From NCBI RefSeq assembly GCF_011397635.1, contig NC_064770.1:20987707-21051706 (forward strand): a stretch of 64,000 nt of DNA. Direction: 5' to 3'. Shown piece by piece: positions 32,655-59,357 of this stretch (the first letter of the stretch is position 1; each line of letters begins with the position of its first letter). A model generated the notes under the pieces. The model saw only the letters and a list, made by a program, of their open reading frames with translations. It was not told the DNA's origin and searched no databases. Source of the DNA: Epinephelus fuscoguttatus (taxonomy: Eukaryota > Chordata > Actinopteri > Perciformes > Serranidae). The translations under genes were made by a program, and so were the position numbers.

Positions 32655-35600
32655 ATGCCGTCGATTGAATACGACGAGTGAGTGTTTTTTGAAACATTCA
32701 TTATATTCTGCTTGTGTTATTGGTCTTTTATTGATCTTATATTGCTTATCAATCTCTCCCCTCCAGCTCCAAGCCCAGCTGGGCCGACCAAGTCGAGGAG
32801 GAAGGAGATGAAGGTAAAGAGTTAGTTAGCATGGTTAGCTAATGCTAGCACGTCTCTTGTAGTCTGGTGCCCGGGAGAAGAGGCCGGCTAGGCGGATTCC
32901 ACTTCCACGTGGTGGTCGGGCTTAATGCTGGAGACAACATATGTTATTATCTGTGATGTTTTTGACATTTAATATTTGAAAAGTTTGAGTAACTGTCATA
33001 AATTGACGGTTAATTATGAAATGTAACCGACAATATGTTATGCTGTGGCCTGTGAACAGTGACGTACTCAGTGTCATCCACCGGTAACGTTAAGATAGCT
33101 AAACGTTAGCAAGCTAGCAGTGGTACTGTCTTTACGTGGACATAAACGGAATAATATCTGTTAACTAAATGGTTATGTCAGAATGTGAATATGTTTGTCT
33201 TCACTAATGTTCAAACTGCAATTTGCATGTAGAGTGATTCCTGGAGTATTCAGAGCTGCAGATCAAGAGATGATGAGATGACACTGGCAATTGCTAGTGT
33301 TGACAGTGCAGCATAGCAAAGTGTTGAAAGTTCATTAGCCATTATTTTATATCAGATCGGCACAATAACAAGTCAAGAGAGTAGGAAATACCGTTTCTTT
33401 TCCTAAGTCTAACTTGTCTAAATATTCATTTGTCAGGCACATTACCATCTCCCAAGGAAACCATCAAAGGAAACATAAAAACCATCACAGAATATAAAAT
33501 AGATGAGGACGGAAAGAAGTTCAAGGTGAGTTGAGTTTTACTAAGGTTTGTTTTGCATCTATGAAGGTTGTTCACAGTGCTGGTTTGTATATGGCAGCTC
33601 TTACACAGGTTATGAAATAATCTTTAATTGTACTTTAACCCACGCAATGAGACCAACACTGAGATAAAAAGACATTTATCTTTAAAACATCAGGACTATT
33701 AGTAAATCTAATGCATATTTTTTCTTTTTTGATTTAGGTACGTAATGATATCTTAACAAACTACAACCCACTGTCATTTGGCTTGTAAAACCTCAAAACT
33801 ACATACAGACAAATGCATCTTATATTCATTGGTCTGTATATTTTAGGTCTTCTGTCTGTCTTGAAATTAATTTACTAGATTTGGAACGAGTAATCGATTA
33901 GTTGGCAACTGTTAACCATCAACTCGATAATCAGTTTGAGGACATTTTTAAGGAATTAAAAGATTCCAGGTTATTAAATGACAGTGTTTTCTGGTTTCTT
34001 TATTTCTCTGTGACAGCGAACTGAACATCTTTTGGTTGGGGGAAAAAAAGACATTTGAGGATTTCATCTTGGGCTTTGGGAAAGACTGATTGGCCTTTTA
34101 TATTTTTTACCATTTTCTGACATCTTATTGACCCAACAACTAAACGATTAATTGACATAATAATTAACAGATTAATTAACTATGAAATTGTTAGGCACAG
34201 CCCTAATTTTCATTGATAACCAAAACCACCAAAAGAAACCCTCGAGGTCACCGTACCAGCGCTCGTTAAAGCTTTGACTGTATGCTCGACTACATTTATA
34301 CATTTATTACCACAGTAGTTTGTAAGTGCTATATGCTTGGACATTCTGACTACATTAAATAAAACATTTTACTTCTATGAAATAAAACTGAATTATGCAT
34401 TTGCTACTTTTTTTTGTCCTCTAGATTGTGCGGACCTTCAAGATCGAGACAAGAAAAGCCTCAAAAGCTGTTGCCAGGAGAAAGGTCAGCGTTTGAATTT
34501 AATGTAGTTGCATTCACTTTGAAACAAAGACTTTGAGTAATGTCAGTTGTCTTGTATCATACTGTTTTAAATACTTTTAAGTGTCGCTGGAGTTTCGATG
34601 CCTTTGATTTATCCTGCTCCGCCATGCACCTTGGAAGTAGGTGAAGTTGTGCCAGAAGCCCTCGACCTGCTTATAACATTGTTCTCCTATTTCAGAACTG
34701 GAAAAAATTTGGCAACTCGGAGTATGATGCACCAGGGCCTAATGTTGCCACCACCACAGTCAGTGATGATGTCTTCATGACTTTCATCTCCAGCAAAGAG
34801 GTGAGGGTCTATTTTGACCTTTAGGGTTTTGTGCTGCTGCTCACTGATGTGTAGCTGTCCACATAATGCATGCAGAACGCTTTAATTGTTGTAAAACTAA
34901 GTACTTCATTTAACCTCTTGCAGGACCTGAATGCCCAAGACCAGGATGAAGATCCCATGAACAAACTGAAAGGACAGAAGATTGTGTCTTGCCGTATTTG
35001 CAAAGGCGACCATTGGACCACCCGCTGTCCGTACAAGGACACCCTGGGCCCTATGCAGAAGGAGCTGGCTGAACAGCTTGGGCTTTCTACTGGAGACAAG
35101 GACAAGCCTGCCGGCTCTGGTACCATCAGCGCACCATTTAAATAATCAAATTTTTATTTGTTTTTCCGCAACCCACTGTTTGACTTAGTGGATGGCCGTT
35201 CCTAAAATTCTGACTGGTGTGGCCTGTTTTTCTCTCTTTCATCAGCGGAGCCAGAGCCTGCACAGCCTGCGCAGAGCAAGACTGGGAAGTATGTGCCCCC
35301 GAGCCTGAGGGATGGAGGCACGCGTAGAGGAGAGTCCATGCAGCCCAACCGCAGAGGTGGGTGTACGTGTGTTCATCTACTTATTCGATGCATCTATTCT
35401 TTACCTGAGCAATTGTACAGCAGCAACATCATTGCCCAATGTAAACAGTATTTGTTTTCACCCGACAGCTGATGACAATGCCACTATTCGTGTGACCAAT
35501 CTGTCTGAGGACACCCGCGAGACAGACTTGCAAGAGCTCTTCAGACCATTTGGCTCCATCTCGAGGATCTATCTGGCCAAGGACAAGAACACAGGACAGT

Positions 35601-36284
35601 CAAAGGTCAGTGCCCGTCTTACAAAGATCTGCATGTTTAATCTTTAAAACCTTAAAAACAAAAACTCAAAAGGCAAGGAGGTCATGTAGAATGAAATGAT
35701 CAAAGCAGGTGTTTCAGCTTTTAGACTGTAGACATCATTTGTAATTCTTACACAAATGAAACAGGTGTTTTTTTTTTCTCAGCTACTTTTTGTATCTGTT
35801 AAGGCCCAGACACAATAAACCAAAACTAAAACATCACCTCATGTTGTCCGTGTCTTGGCCAAAAAGTTGCACTTGAACACATCGTAAAGACAACAGCCAA
35901 CAGCCAACAGTCAGGCGGTGGTAATCTTTATTTGTCATTCAAGAAGAGAAACAGGGTAACAGACAGGATGGGTTGAAGATGCTAGTGAGCCAACAACGAC
36001 ACAACTCACAGTGTTCACCGCGCACTAGTGAACAAAATAATGTTGCAGTTGTCTCATCCATTAAATACCTTGTTCCCTGCAGGGATTCGCCTTCATCAGT
36101 TTCCACCGCCGGGAGGATGCAGCCAGAGCCATCGCAGGAGTGTCAGGATTTGGATACGACCATCTTATTCTCAATGTTGAATGGGCCAAGTAAGTTATCG
36201 TCACTTCCCTCTTGTGTTATTTCATGTTATTTATTCTTGCTGACAATCTTATTTCATTCTCTTTGCAGACCGTCAAACAACTGA
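32655..36284 (+). CDS. eif3g: eukaryotic translation initiation factor 3 subunit G
   Basis: RNA-binding subunit of eIF3, which acts in scanning and 40S recruitment in the cytoplasm. Ten exons: 32655-32677, 32767-32813, 33437-33525, 34425-34484, 34696-34800, 34924-35119, 35246-35356, 35469-35605, 36083-36189, 36269-36284. They sum to 891 nt (296 aa), close to other fish and to human (320 aa). Start [20 protein letters not shown]; the eIF3g N-terminal domain covers roughly residues 30-180, including a zinc knuckle [13 protein letters not shown] (C-x2-C-x3-H-x4-C). The C-terminal RRM has RNP2 IRVTNL and RNP1 KGFAFISF and ends [12 protein letters not shown]. All junctions are GT-AG in frame. It is transcribed towards dnmt1 (tail to tail). 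Confidence 0.96.
33880..34206 (-). repeat. TAGGGCTGCAACCAAC-family repeat, reverse copy in eif3g intron 3
   Basis: Ends in TTGTTAGGCACAGCCCTA and contains ATTAATTAACTATG, CTAAACGATTAATTGAC and ATTTCATCTTGGGCTTTGGG. It matches the copy at 16828-17110 read on the other strand. Confidence 0.65.
35803..35990 (+). repeat. partial copy of the GGCCCAGACAC repeat in eif3g intron 8
   Basis: AGGCCCAGACACAATAAACC resembles the left end of the element at 59358-59915. The right end was not found. Confidence 0.35.
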
Positions 36285-36354
36285 GGAATCCATCAGAATA
36301 TCTTCAAGGATGAAGCCAGATTTTATTGTTTTGGTAAAATATGGCTGTTACTTA

Positions 36355-36360
36355 AATAAA
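36355..36360 (+). terminator. poly(A) signal of eif3g
   Basis: AATAAA 71 bases after the eif3g stop codon. Confidence 0.85.
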
Positions 36361-37930
36361 GAGAATCACAGCTGTCACAATTTCCTTGTTATTGCTTTCT
36401 TTTTGTTTGTGTAGTTTTTACATACCAGGGCAACTTTTATTCTGACTGAACCTTCGCTGCTTCTATGCAGTCATTGGCTTGATGCTATTTTGTCCCGTTA
36501 TGATTAAGTGCCAACTGAGAACAGGTCGAAAGTGTAGTGTTTCATTTCGAGAAAGTCATGGATGGGCTATTTTTGCAGAAAAAAAATATAAAATCCACTA
36601 TCATATCTGCTCAATGATTTGCAATATTATCCATTAATGGCATAATACAATCAGATATTGAAGACGTAGCCACATCGGCAAAGATGGCTAAATCTAGTTG
36701 GAAAAACCCAATGTGTGTATAATAGTGATATTACTAGTTTGTTAGACAGCAGTTGTTTTCTCCTCAAGATTACATTTTCCCTTTTGCTCTTAACACATTT
36801 GTCCAATACAGTAATTTGTGCTATATGGCTGTGTCATTTACTGATACTTAAGAGTATGTCCGAAAAAAAGACAAGCAAGCATATCACAGCATAATTTGTA
36901 TTTTCCCCAAAGATAATTTCACTAGAGAAAACGAACCCTGCTGCACTTTGCACCTCTGCTTTTTACACTTCGTGACCAGCGGTACGTAATTTTAAGCCAT
37001 TTTCTTAGGTTTTTATATCATTACGTTCATAATTAATCTCTATGCACCTTTGGCCTCTTTGATCCATGCTTGCAAATAGGAGGTGGCATTATAGATATAC
37101 AAGGACAGATTGCTGATTGGAAGAGTTGTGCAAACTTTCACACAAGTGCATTAGAGATTTATGTTAATGCAAGCACTTTCTATGAGCTGTGAATAATTTG
37201 ACTTCAGTTTAATGCAGTTTGTTACAGTCTTGGGTCTTTTTAAATGAATGAATGTGAATATCCGGTCAGTAACGATGGTAAATGATAAATTCCTCAGTGC
37301 ATGCTGTATTGACAGTATTTTTCTGGATTTTCCTTCATGCACAGCTGTTTTTGCAGATATAAATGCACCACAAGTGCATTGTGCCTGAAGTGATACTCAA
37401 CCCCAAAATACTTTTCAAACCTGCCCAGCATGTGGAGGTGTACTGCAAATGCAGCCATTTACAAGAAGTAAAAGCATCTCAAATGACTCTCAATTGTTCG
37501 ACTACTAAATAACACTAGCTTTATTAACAACAAACACGCCTTGTTTGGCACCTAAAGTTGTGCATCACCACCTGTGTCGTAAGTCACTAAAATTACTTTA
37601 GCTTGTTACAGTCAATCCACTGAGTTTTGGGTCGAGGAGATCTGTTAAACTGTTGTGGGTGTGAAACTAATGAAAAAGCATTGGCACATTTACAAGAGAA
37701 GACTTGTGCTGTATTTAAACGATGTTGAAGATTAAGTGGATCAGTTTTGTTAAGCATGTCGTAGCAGTCCAGCAAGTGTTCACTCCAGATGCAGGTTGAA
37801 AAGGTCACATATGAATTAAAACAATCTGATATGAGCTGGAATGAATACCTGACCTTTAGTACTACACTACCAGCTTAACAGCTCAGTGTTAATTTCACTT
37901 CATAAAATTCACAAAATCAATTTCATAAGA
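36361..37930. other. convergent spacer between eif3g and dnmt1
   Basis: About 1.6 kb of A/T-rich DNA between the two 3' ends. No gene, repeat with clear ends or RNA was recognised. Confidence 0.5.
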
Positions 37931-37932
37931 GC

Positions 37933-37938
37933 TTTATT
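37933..37938 (-). terminator. poly(A) signal of dnmt1
   Basis: AATAAA on the minus strand, about 240 bases past the dnmt1 stop codon. Confidence 0.75.
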
Positions 37939-38174
37939 TGAAATTTTACACATATAAAAACTACATACAATTTATCCCACATGAGGTGAACATTTCTTAA
38001 CAACATGATGATTAGAAAGCACAGTTAAAACAAAACATGGAATGGCACTGCACAGAACGTCCATGGTGGCCACTTAGTGACACGGTTAAAAGCCAGCTTA
38101 TTAAAAGAAATGGTCGCCTGACACGTCGGCATCAGGATTCGTGACATTGATTGTTGCTGGAAAGGAACCAGGGC

Positions 38175-52243
<14,069 letters not shown>

Positions 52244-52415
52244 GGTAGACAGCTAGCCGAACGTGTGAGATAAAAGAGATAAAATCACTTTAAAATCCGT
52301 TAAAACAATGGTTAAACCGGCCGCTGGTCACTACAGTACGGCTCCACAGTGACTGCCTGTCGCGTGCTGTTTCTTGCAATGGATGCTATAAGCAATTCGG
52401 GCGCGCGGGCCGTCT

Positions 52416-52423
52416 TTTCGCGC
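52416..52423. promoter_or_regulatory. E2F-type site in a CpG-rich patch upstream of dnmt1
   Basis: TTTCGCGC about 175 bases upstream of the dnmt1 ATG, in a CpG-dense stretch (52395-52440: GGGCGCGCGGGCC, CGCGCGGAAACCCGGG). E2F control of DNMT1 is known in mammals; here it is inferred from the motif. Confidence 0.45.
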
Positions 52424-53089
52424 GGAAACCCGGGTGTTGTGGAACGTACCACTACAGTGATCCATGGGGGATACACTTTCGATGTGGGACGAAATATCTC
52501 CATACTTAATGCATCATTTGAATACGAAACACATTTTTGTACAACATTTGATTATTTAAAATACAATTCCGTTCATCACATTGTTGTATTAACAAAACGT
52601 ATGATTCTCTTAAAATGAGCAACCAACCCAACTCACCCCTGCTGTTTTCCAGATGTTGTGGACAACTGACCAGGCGGAAGCAATCTGAATGTTGTTTACT
52701 AATTAGCTATATTGGCAATAAATGGTCTGGATTAGAGACGGGACACATCTGCACTTCTGAATTAACGTATTCAATAAATGATATTGTTCCTGCAGTGAAC
52801 AACAAAGTAGATGTCTTAGGGCAGGGCAACAGCTGCAAATGACTCACTTTTCAGCTTCATTTTATGTCTGTGATTCAGATCTTGGCTGGGTCTCTCTTTG
52901 TCTCCATCTTTGATATGTAGGCTAGATAAAGAATTACATTTAAGCGTCTTCTGTGATTTTCTTTAGTAGATTTAAAAGTGGAGAAAACATCCCTTCAACA
53001 TGGCTAGCTATATGCCTCTTTCACCACAAGATGGGGCTATGTCCCTTATAATCTGGGCATGGGCATGGGGGGGGATGTGGCTTGTTCAT

Positions 53090-53180
53090 AAAAAGATAGA
53101 TACATAAAGTACTTTATTAATCCTAGCAGGATTTTTTTTAGTTACAGCATTTTAAGAGTATTTAAGACAAGATAAAAAGC
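53090..53180. repeat. retroposon tail-like sequence
   Basis: AAAGATAGATACATAAAGTA is followed by CTTTATTAATCC and TTAGTTACAGCATT. This resembles the 3' end of fish LINEs or SINEs read on the opposite strand (GATAGATA, CTTTATTGATCC). Short and undated. Confidence 0.4.
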
Positions 53181-54050
53181 AAAAAAAAAAAAAAAAAATG
53201 CAATATTTATAAACAGTGACTTAAATTAAAAGTGGGAGAATTTTATAGGACATCATAGGAAATAGGAAATCATAACTCATCAGGACAGTAATATCTGAAA
53301 GATTAATATATATACAATAAATAATATTTATAAAATATTTTGATCTGCTTTAATTTTTTAACTTCTAAACTTGCCTTGTGTCAGTAAACACATCCCTTGT
53401 TGCAAACAAGAATTCACAACTTCAGACAATTATTAATTTAATTTAAAAAATGCATTACAAGCCTTTAAAATCTAAAACTAATAGTACATACTGATAGCAG
53501 TAGGCTAGTGTAAAAATGTAGTGTACTGCTACAGTAGTCTTTGTTGTCAATTCCATCAGATTTCTACAAAAACATAATTTAATCAGGCATAAAAGAGGCT
53601 AGCTATATCCTAAAGACTCCTGTCTTACTTCCTGGTAAATAGTGCAATATTAACTGCAAAGCAAAGTAGTTGTGGTTGTATGGATCAGATATTTGTCTCT
53701 GTCAAATCATGGTTGTGATTCCTCTTGCTGTCATATTGTACATGCAAATCTAACTCGGCCACATTTACCACCAGTCTCCTCACATAAAGTCAATTTATAG
53801 ACCTATGTATATTGAGCACAGATCAATTTTGCATGTAGTTTCCATGCAGTTTAGGCAGTTGTTTGTGTGGGTGTGTGTACTATATTTACATACCAGTAAT
53901 CCGCCGGAGATATACATAAGTGCGGGTTTTTTTCTTTTGTTCATGTTTAGTTTAGTTTTAGTATTCCAAGCTGTTCCATTTTGCAGGGACAAACCCACAT
54001 CTGTCTTGTGTGCTGACTTAAATGTTTTGTGTATACAACTTCACCTACAG

Positions 54051-54202
54051 GTTTCTGAGTCTGATGTCATATCCTGCAGGGCACTGGAAAGACTTGGCAG
54101 CCTTCCCGGGAGCGCAGCCTCCTGGGGCTGATTCAGCCAATGTTCCCACCCAGGAATCCTGGACGTCTGACAGGAAACAAGCCCAAGTCTCCCAAGGCCA
54201 CT
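54051..54202 (+). other. exon-like stretch, unassigned
   Basis: Acceptor TTCACCTACAG precedes it and donor GTAAGT follows. A second acceptor (ATCCTGCAG) precedes 54080. From 54080 one frame reads GTGKTWQPSRERSLLGLIQP and then FPPRNPGRLTGNKPKSPKAT without a stop. No family recognised; no neighbouring exon was found. Confidence 0.25.
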
Positions 54203-54661
54203 GTAAGTCAGCCTCTCCGCTCACCCAAAGTCTCCCCCTCTTACCCCGAAAACCTCTCTCGGGGCCTTTCTTTATGCTTCTCTCAGACAAACTATCTTAC
54301 AAATAGACATTCTTCTTCACCACACCCCATTTTCACCCTCCCTGCCCTCTGCCCAGCTTCCCATCATAGCCCTGTCTTGCCTTAGCCTTTAAGCCATGGA
54401 ACAACTTTATTAGGTAAGAGAGCCATGATTAATGGCCAGGCAGCATTTGCATGTACAATTTCTGGCTTTCATGTTGAAGCTAGTGTTTTTCTGACCTTGT
54501 CAGAGCATGTTTGGATTAAATGCTGCATTTTGAATACTTCTCAGATCTCAGCACAATAGGGAGGCGTCTCAGGACCTGCAGATAAGCTACAGCTGCAGTC
54601 AAATTGTTTACAGCTCAGAATCAACTCGAGGCACACAAACACAGATTCTTTCAGTATTTCA

Positions 54662-54667
54662 TTTATT
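54662..54667 (-). terminator. candidate poly(A) signal of s1pr2
   Basis: AATAAA on the minus strand. If used, the s1pr2 3' UTR would be about 1.95 kb and unspliced (54660-56625). No ORF of note lies in that stretch. Confidence 0.35.
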
Positions 54668-54812
54668 TTTTAAAAAAGGGAATGAAATTAACAAAAAGTA
54701 CCTACATTAGTGTTTCAGATTGTACCGATTTAACACAGGCAGCGTGCTACTGGACACAAAAGGCTATTGCACACGAGACATTTCATACAACACAAGTCAT
54801 ACATACTGTACA

Positions 54813-54847
54813 AAATTACATACATACTTACATACAAACATACATAG
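54813..54847. repeat. (TACA)n microsatellite
   Basis: About eight TACA/TACT units, inside the presumed s1pr2 3' UTR. Confidence 0.85.
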
Positions 54848-56527
54848 TTATTAATGTATTTATTATAAAACGTCAGAGAGTCAAGCAACACAATGAAGTG
54901 ACGGGTACACAAATTTAAACACCTCTCTATTTGGAAAAAAAAAAAAATGTGGGAAAGCAAACATCACTGAAGCTGCCAAAGTGCTTTTCACCATTTCTAC
55001 TTGGTCATCTAAATGTAAAAGTCAATATAAAAAAAAAACACTGAGGGAGAGAAGAGTTTTGAATGTGTGTCTACAGGAAGAAGGTTAGTGTAACCCTGAA
55101 CAACAGGAACCGGACAATGAAAAACAGGACTTCCTGCTGCTTAAGGAAGTTACATGTTGTAGGATGTCAGAGAACGAGGATGAAGGTGACCTCCCAGGGG
55201 GGCACATCCCCCCCTCTGTGCATTTATAAACCGCATCCTCTCCTGTTCTGTAAGGGAGGTGAGGGGTCTTTGGAAAGATGAGACATGTTTACATCTTTAG
55301 CTGCACAAGGCATATGGCTAACAAATCAAACCAGGATGTTCACGACAACTTTTTTTGTTCACGTTGCTATTTAAGACTTCACAGTGAGAGTGACTTACCC
55401 TGTTCATCCCACTCTCTGCTCGTCAATGACTTGGTAATTCAAATTGATGATCAATAATACTGTCAACAATGGAGCACTAGCCCCAAACACTTCATACATA
55501 CATTCAGCCTAATTCCCCAAGAGAAAGGCGTAAACAGAGCCAGCACATTGCTGCTAAGTTGCTGCAACACTGTCAGGACATCGGCCTCATTAGTCAAAGC
55601 TGCTGGACAGCTGTCACGGGGCACAACTCATCAGTGCCAACTCACTTCAGGAAATGTGCGTTCTGATTAGGCCTTCCTCGAAGGAAACTGTTAAGATACA
55701 AAAGACAACAGTAAAAGCAAGAGGGACAGATTATGAGGACGAATGAGGGAAGGGATGTTAGTGATGGAAGCTGGAGCTGGAATATATCATACATACATTA
55801 ACACTTACAAATAAGTTAGGATTTCATGCATTAAATGTAAGCAGATTATGTAAGTTTGTTGTGGTTAATCAAATGGTTTAAGCAAGGTTATATAGGGAAT
55901 ATGTAGCCCTGGTTTAGTTGAGGGAGCACTCGCGGTGTTTTGGCTGCGCTGGAGTACAGTGCTGAGTGAAGGTGATCACTGTCTCCAGCCTTGTAAAGAA
56001 TGAATAAAGGATCTGTGGGCCTGATGTATACATAAATCAGTAAAGTAGAATAACGTGGTTAAACCTTACGAAGGACAACAATCTCTGAAGTAATCTACAA
56101 AGTGCGACTTTGCAAGCTTTGCATTGATTCAGTTCTCGACAGGACCAAAACAACTCACCATAACTATGATACCATGCATGTTATGTGTCTATTTTTGGCT
56201 CTTAATAGGGGGTTTACATGTTTAGGAAGAAAAACAAAAACAAGATGACAGGCATACACATGAATGGTTTGCAACTCCATATTAATTAACGAGAGTACCC
56301 ATGAAAAAGCTATTTTCACATTTCTAAATTGGTCCCCCTCTTGAAATATTGTGTTTTCACACCTGCTGTGTGGGTGAATCGATTGAATGTTGATTGTGAA
56401 TTCACACAACTTTGATTGTAATAACAAAAAGTCTGCATTGTGGCCTTGCCGGGCATCTCAGTCCAGGGTGTGCTCGCTTCTTTTTTGACATCTCCCCATC
56501 AAATCACAGCCTCTTTTCTTGATCTCA

Positions 56528-56602
56528 AATACACACACATGCTTTCTCTCACTCTCACACACACACACTCATACACACACACACACGCACACACACATCA
56601 AG
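56528..56602. repeat. (CA)n microsatellite
   Basis: Interrupted CA repeat just past the s1pr2 stop codon. Confidence 0.9.
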
Positions 56603-56625
56603 TACACTGATGTTTTTGCACCATA

Positions 56626-57696
56626 TCAAACACAGGTGGTACAATCTTGCATGATTGGCGTGGTCTGGTGTTCATGTTTGTGGGTGCAGTGTTCCAGAGA
56701 GCTGGAGCTCTTTAGAGGGACCAGGCAACGGTCAGATGGCCGCCCGCTTTGCAGCACCCCCCAGCAGCACAACACACGCAGGAACTCCTTTCTCATGTCC
56801 TTGCTGCGCAGTGTGTAGATCACTGGGTTAAGTGCTGAGTTCAGAGTGGCAAAGCCAAAAAAGATGTCTGCTTTGGAGAGGATAGGGCAGAATTGTATCC
56901 TGCAGGATGAATCTAGGAGGAGGATGGTAAAAGCGGGCAGCCAGCACATGATGAAGACACCCAGCACTATGGTGACAGTTTTCAAAAGGGCATAGGCTGG
57001 TGAGTTGGTCGCTTCCTGATGGCTGGAGCGTACAATCAAATAGATCCTCACGTAGAGGATGACAATAGAGAGTAGTATGAGGCTGAAAATGGTCACAACA
57101 AAGAGGATGTATTTTTTAGAGTAGAGCGGCAATACAGCTGAGCACTCAGGGAGGTCGTTGATGCAGTTCCAGCCGATGATTGGAAGTCCTCCGAGCAGGA
57201 TGGAGGTGACCCAACAAGCTCCAATCAGGAGGAACATGCGGCACGTTTTCGTGGAGCCGTACACCTTGACCTTGGTGATAGCAATGTAGCGCTCTATAGC
57301 TATCGCCAACAAGCTGAAGACTGAAGCTGCCAGAGCGATAAATGCTGTACCCTCCCGGATGAACCACTGCACAGGCTTCAGGTCAAAGGTCCTTGATCCT
57401 GATAGGAAAATGTTGGCTATGTAGGCCGAGCCCGCCAGCAGGTCAGAGAATGCCAGGTTGCCGATGAAGAAGAACATGGCAGAGTGGAACTTCTTGTTGC
57501 GGCAGACGGCGATGAGAACCAGCAGGTTCTCCAGGATGATGATGGTGCAGAGGACCACGATGACAATGTTGAGGGTCGTGAGCTGCTTTTTGTTCTCGAT
57601 TCGTTTAGCAAGCTCCTGGGTGGTCATATTCTTCGCGTACGCATAGTAGGAGTGGATCAGGCTCTGATTGTAGTACTGGGAATACTTGCTCTTCAT
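56626..57696 (-). CDS. s1pr2: sphingosine-1-phosphate receptor 2
   Basis: GPCR for sphingosine-1-phosphate at the plasma membrane; in zebrafish it is needed for heart-field migration (miles apart). Single coding exon, 356 aa from the ATG at 57696, chosen because MKSKYSQYYN aligns with human MGSLYSEYLN (353 aa). An in-frame ATG at 57741 would add 15 residues. Key segments: ENLLVLIAVCRNKKFHSAM (TM1/ICL1), GNLAFSDLLAGSAYIAN (TM2), REGTAFIALAASVFSLLAIA then ERY in place of DRY (TM3; E-R is the lipid head-group pair upstream, REG), LGGLPIIGWNC (TM4), KTVTIVLGVFIMCWLPAF (TM6), NSALNPVIYT (TM7), then a CC pair for palmitoylation and a Ser-rich tail (LKSSSSLEH). An acceptor near 57872 suggests an upstream non-coding exon. 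Its orientation matches dnmt1, as in mammals. Confidence 0.96.
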   Translation of the reverse strand: MKSKYSQYYNQSLIHSYYAYAKNMTTQELAKRIENKKQLTTLNIVIVVLCTIIILENLLVLIAVCRNKKFHSAMFFFIGNLAFSDLLAGSAYIANIFLSGSRTFDLKPVQWFIREGTAFIALAASVFSLLAIAIERYIAITKVKVYGSTKTCRMFLLIGACWVTSILLGGLPIIGWNCINDLPECSAVLPLYSKKYILFVVTIFSLILLSIVILYVRIYLIVRSSHQEATNSPAYALLKTVTIVLGVFIMCWLPAFTILLLDSSCRIQFCPILSKADIFFGFATLNSALNPVIYTLRSKDMRKEFLRVLCCWGVLQSGRPSDRCLVPLKSSSSLEHCTHKHEHQTTPIMQDCTTCV

Positions 57697-58847
57697 GGTG
57701 ACAGGGTGGCAGAGCACAGCGGCTTTACGGCAAAGATTCATTCACACAGTGGAGTTGTGCAGAGCGTCTAAACCGTTAATCATTGCCTTTATGGAAAGGA
57801 CAGGAAGAGGGCCCAGGCTGGGAGGGAGACTGCCTGTCCACAGTCACGTCTAGGGAGCTCTATGTGGGTCACCTGTAGACACACAGAAAGGAAGAGAAGG
57901 CCCGTGTTACTGACAAGGGAAATTCAGTTGCACTTATGAAATAAACTGTGACAAAGCAAACATACATTTTCAGCAAAGCAATGCACTTGCCAAAGTAAAA
58001 CTCAACCAGCAAAACAAAGTAGCCAGGCAACAACCTGTTCCTCAGCCTGAGCAGTGGAAACTAAACACTTCAAGTCAAAGAGTGGAGGAACTGCAACAGA
58101 CCAGAGGTTCAAAATGAACACCCCTCATTACAAAATGTCCCTGAGGTGATCTAACAGGTAAACAGATTCAAGAAGAGCTGGGATTTACATTGAAAGTAAA
58201 GAGAACAATCACATGACATGACTGAATGGCCACACAGAGATCAGACTGCACTCGCTGAGTCCAGCCCAAACTGCACACCCACGCAGGCAACAGTTGCAGC
58301 TTGTTGCGGCTTAGAAGGAATGGAAAGTAATAATCCTGTGGTTCACTAGGGAGTTGTGCGTTATGATAAAAAATTACTCTGTGGGGAAACTGAAATTCAC
58401 TCCAAGGAACATTATCGTGCAAAGATCTGCCCTTTCTTGGGTTGGCGAACCTGTGTAGGCAGGGATCGTCTTCAGGTAGAGGAGTAAATACCCTGCGAGT
58501 GTTGGTGCTGAGACAAAGGGCTAGCACTTGCAGTCTGAAGGGGACATTCCTCTAAGCCTGTCCGAGCACTCGGCTGTCAACACATGGCATTGTTGTGGGG
58601 AGAGAACCATTCCACTCCAGTGAGCTACCTCTCGAAACTTCAGCATAGCTTGTGGATCAGCCAGACCTCCTCATCCCACCCTGCCCCTTTCAACCAGTTC
58701 ACACAAGCTGACAGCAAATCAAATAAATGCCCAAGAGGAAAAGGTGGGAGATTCCCTGACTTTATTAGAAAAAGCTTTGCAAGACTTGATTGTGGCAAAT
58801 CAAAAGAAAACCAGAAACCATTTGCATGTATCATATTACAGTATTAA

Positions 58848-59323
58848 AGGTCCCTTATTAAGCTCATTTTCAGGTTTATACTTGTATGTTGGGTTTCTAC
58901 TGGAACATGCTTGCGTGCTTTCACACTAAAAAAAACACAGTATTTGTCTCATGATGTCTGCCTGATTATAACTGTATTCACCCTCATTCTAAAAATCAGT
59001 TTTAGTGCCAGTCTCTTTACAACCCCCTCCCATAAAAGCCCACTCTCCTCTGTTTGGTCAGTGTCCCTGTTTCGTGTGCGCTTGTGGCACTTCTGCAGTG
59101 TCATTTCACCCGAGGAACGACTGTAATGGCACCGTAGCAGCACTTTATATAATATAGTTGTGACATCACAACTTCTCGGAAATCCTGACGGCTCGTTTAA
59201 AGACGAAGGTTTATGAATACGACTGTGTGCATTTCTCTGTATATTGAACATTTTGATACTTTCACAGTATTTATATAGCACCTATGACTAAATGGAAACC
59301 TAACTTTTTACATTATGTGGCCT
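58848..59323. mobile_element. TTAA-flanked MITE, common teleost family
   Basis: A 476-bp element flanked by TTAA (58844-58847, 59324-59327). Starts AGGTCCCTTATTAAGCTCAT and ends GTGGCCTT. Interior phrases GGTTTATACTTGTATGTTGG, AATGGCACCGTAGCAGCACT and GATACTTTCACAGTATTTAT are hallmarks of a widespread fish repeat. Near full length. Confidence 0.75.
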
Positions 59324-59357
59324 TTAAGTATTTACACACTAAAGATTTTCCACATCA

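Larger units (their letters stand above)
52440..54660. other. spacer between dnmt1 and s1pr2
   Basis: Contains a LINE/SINE-like 3' tail at 53090-53180, a poly(A) run at 53181-53200 and an unassigned exon-like stretch at 54051-54202. Otherwise A/T-rich with nothing recognised. Confidence 0.45.

Noticed and set aside
33265-33310. C-box-like AGATGATGAGA in eif3g intron 2 as a further snoRNA
   Set aside because: No D box CTGA at suitable distance and no end stem.
53181-53200. Poly(A) run as a processed pseudogene tail
   Set aside because: No upstream cDNA-like sequence or flanking duplication was found.
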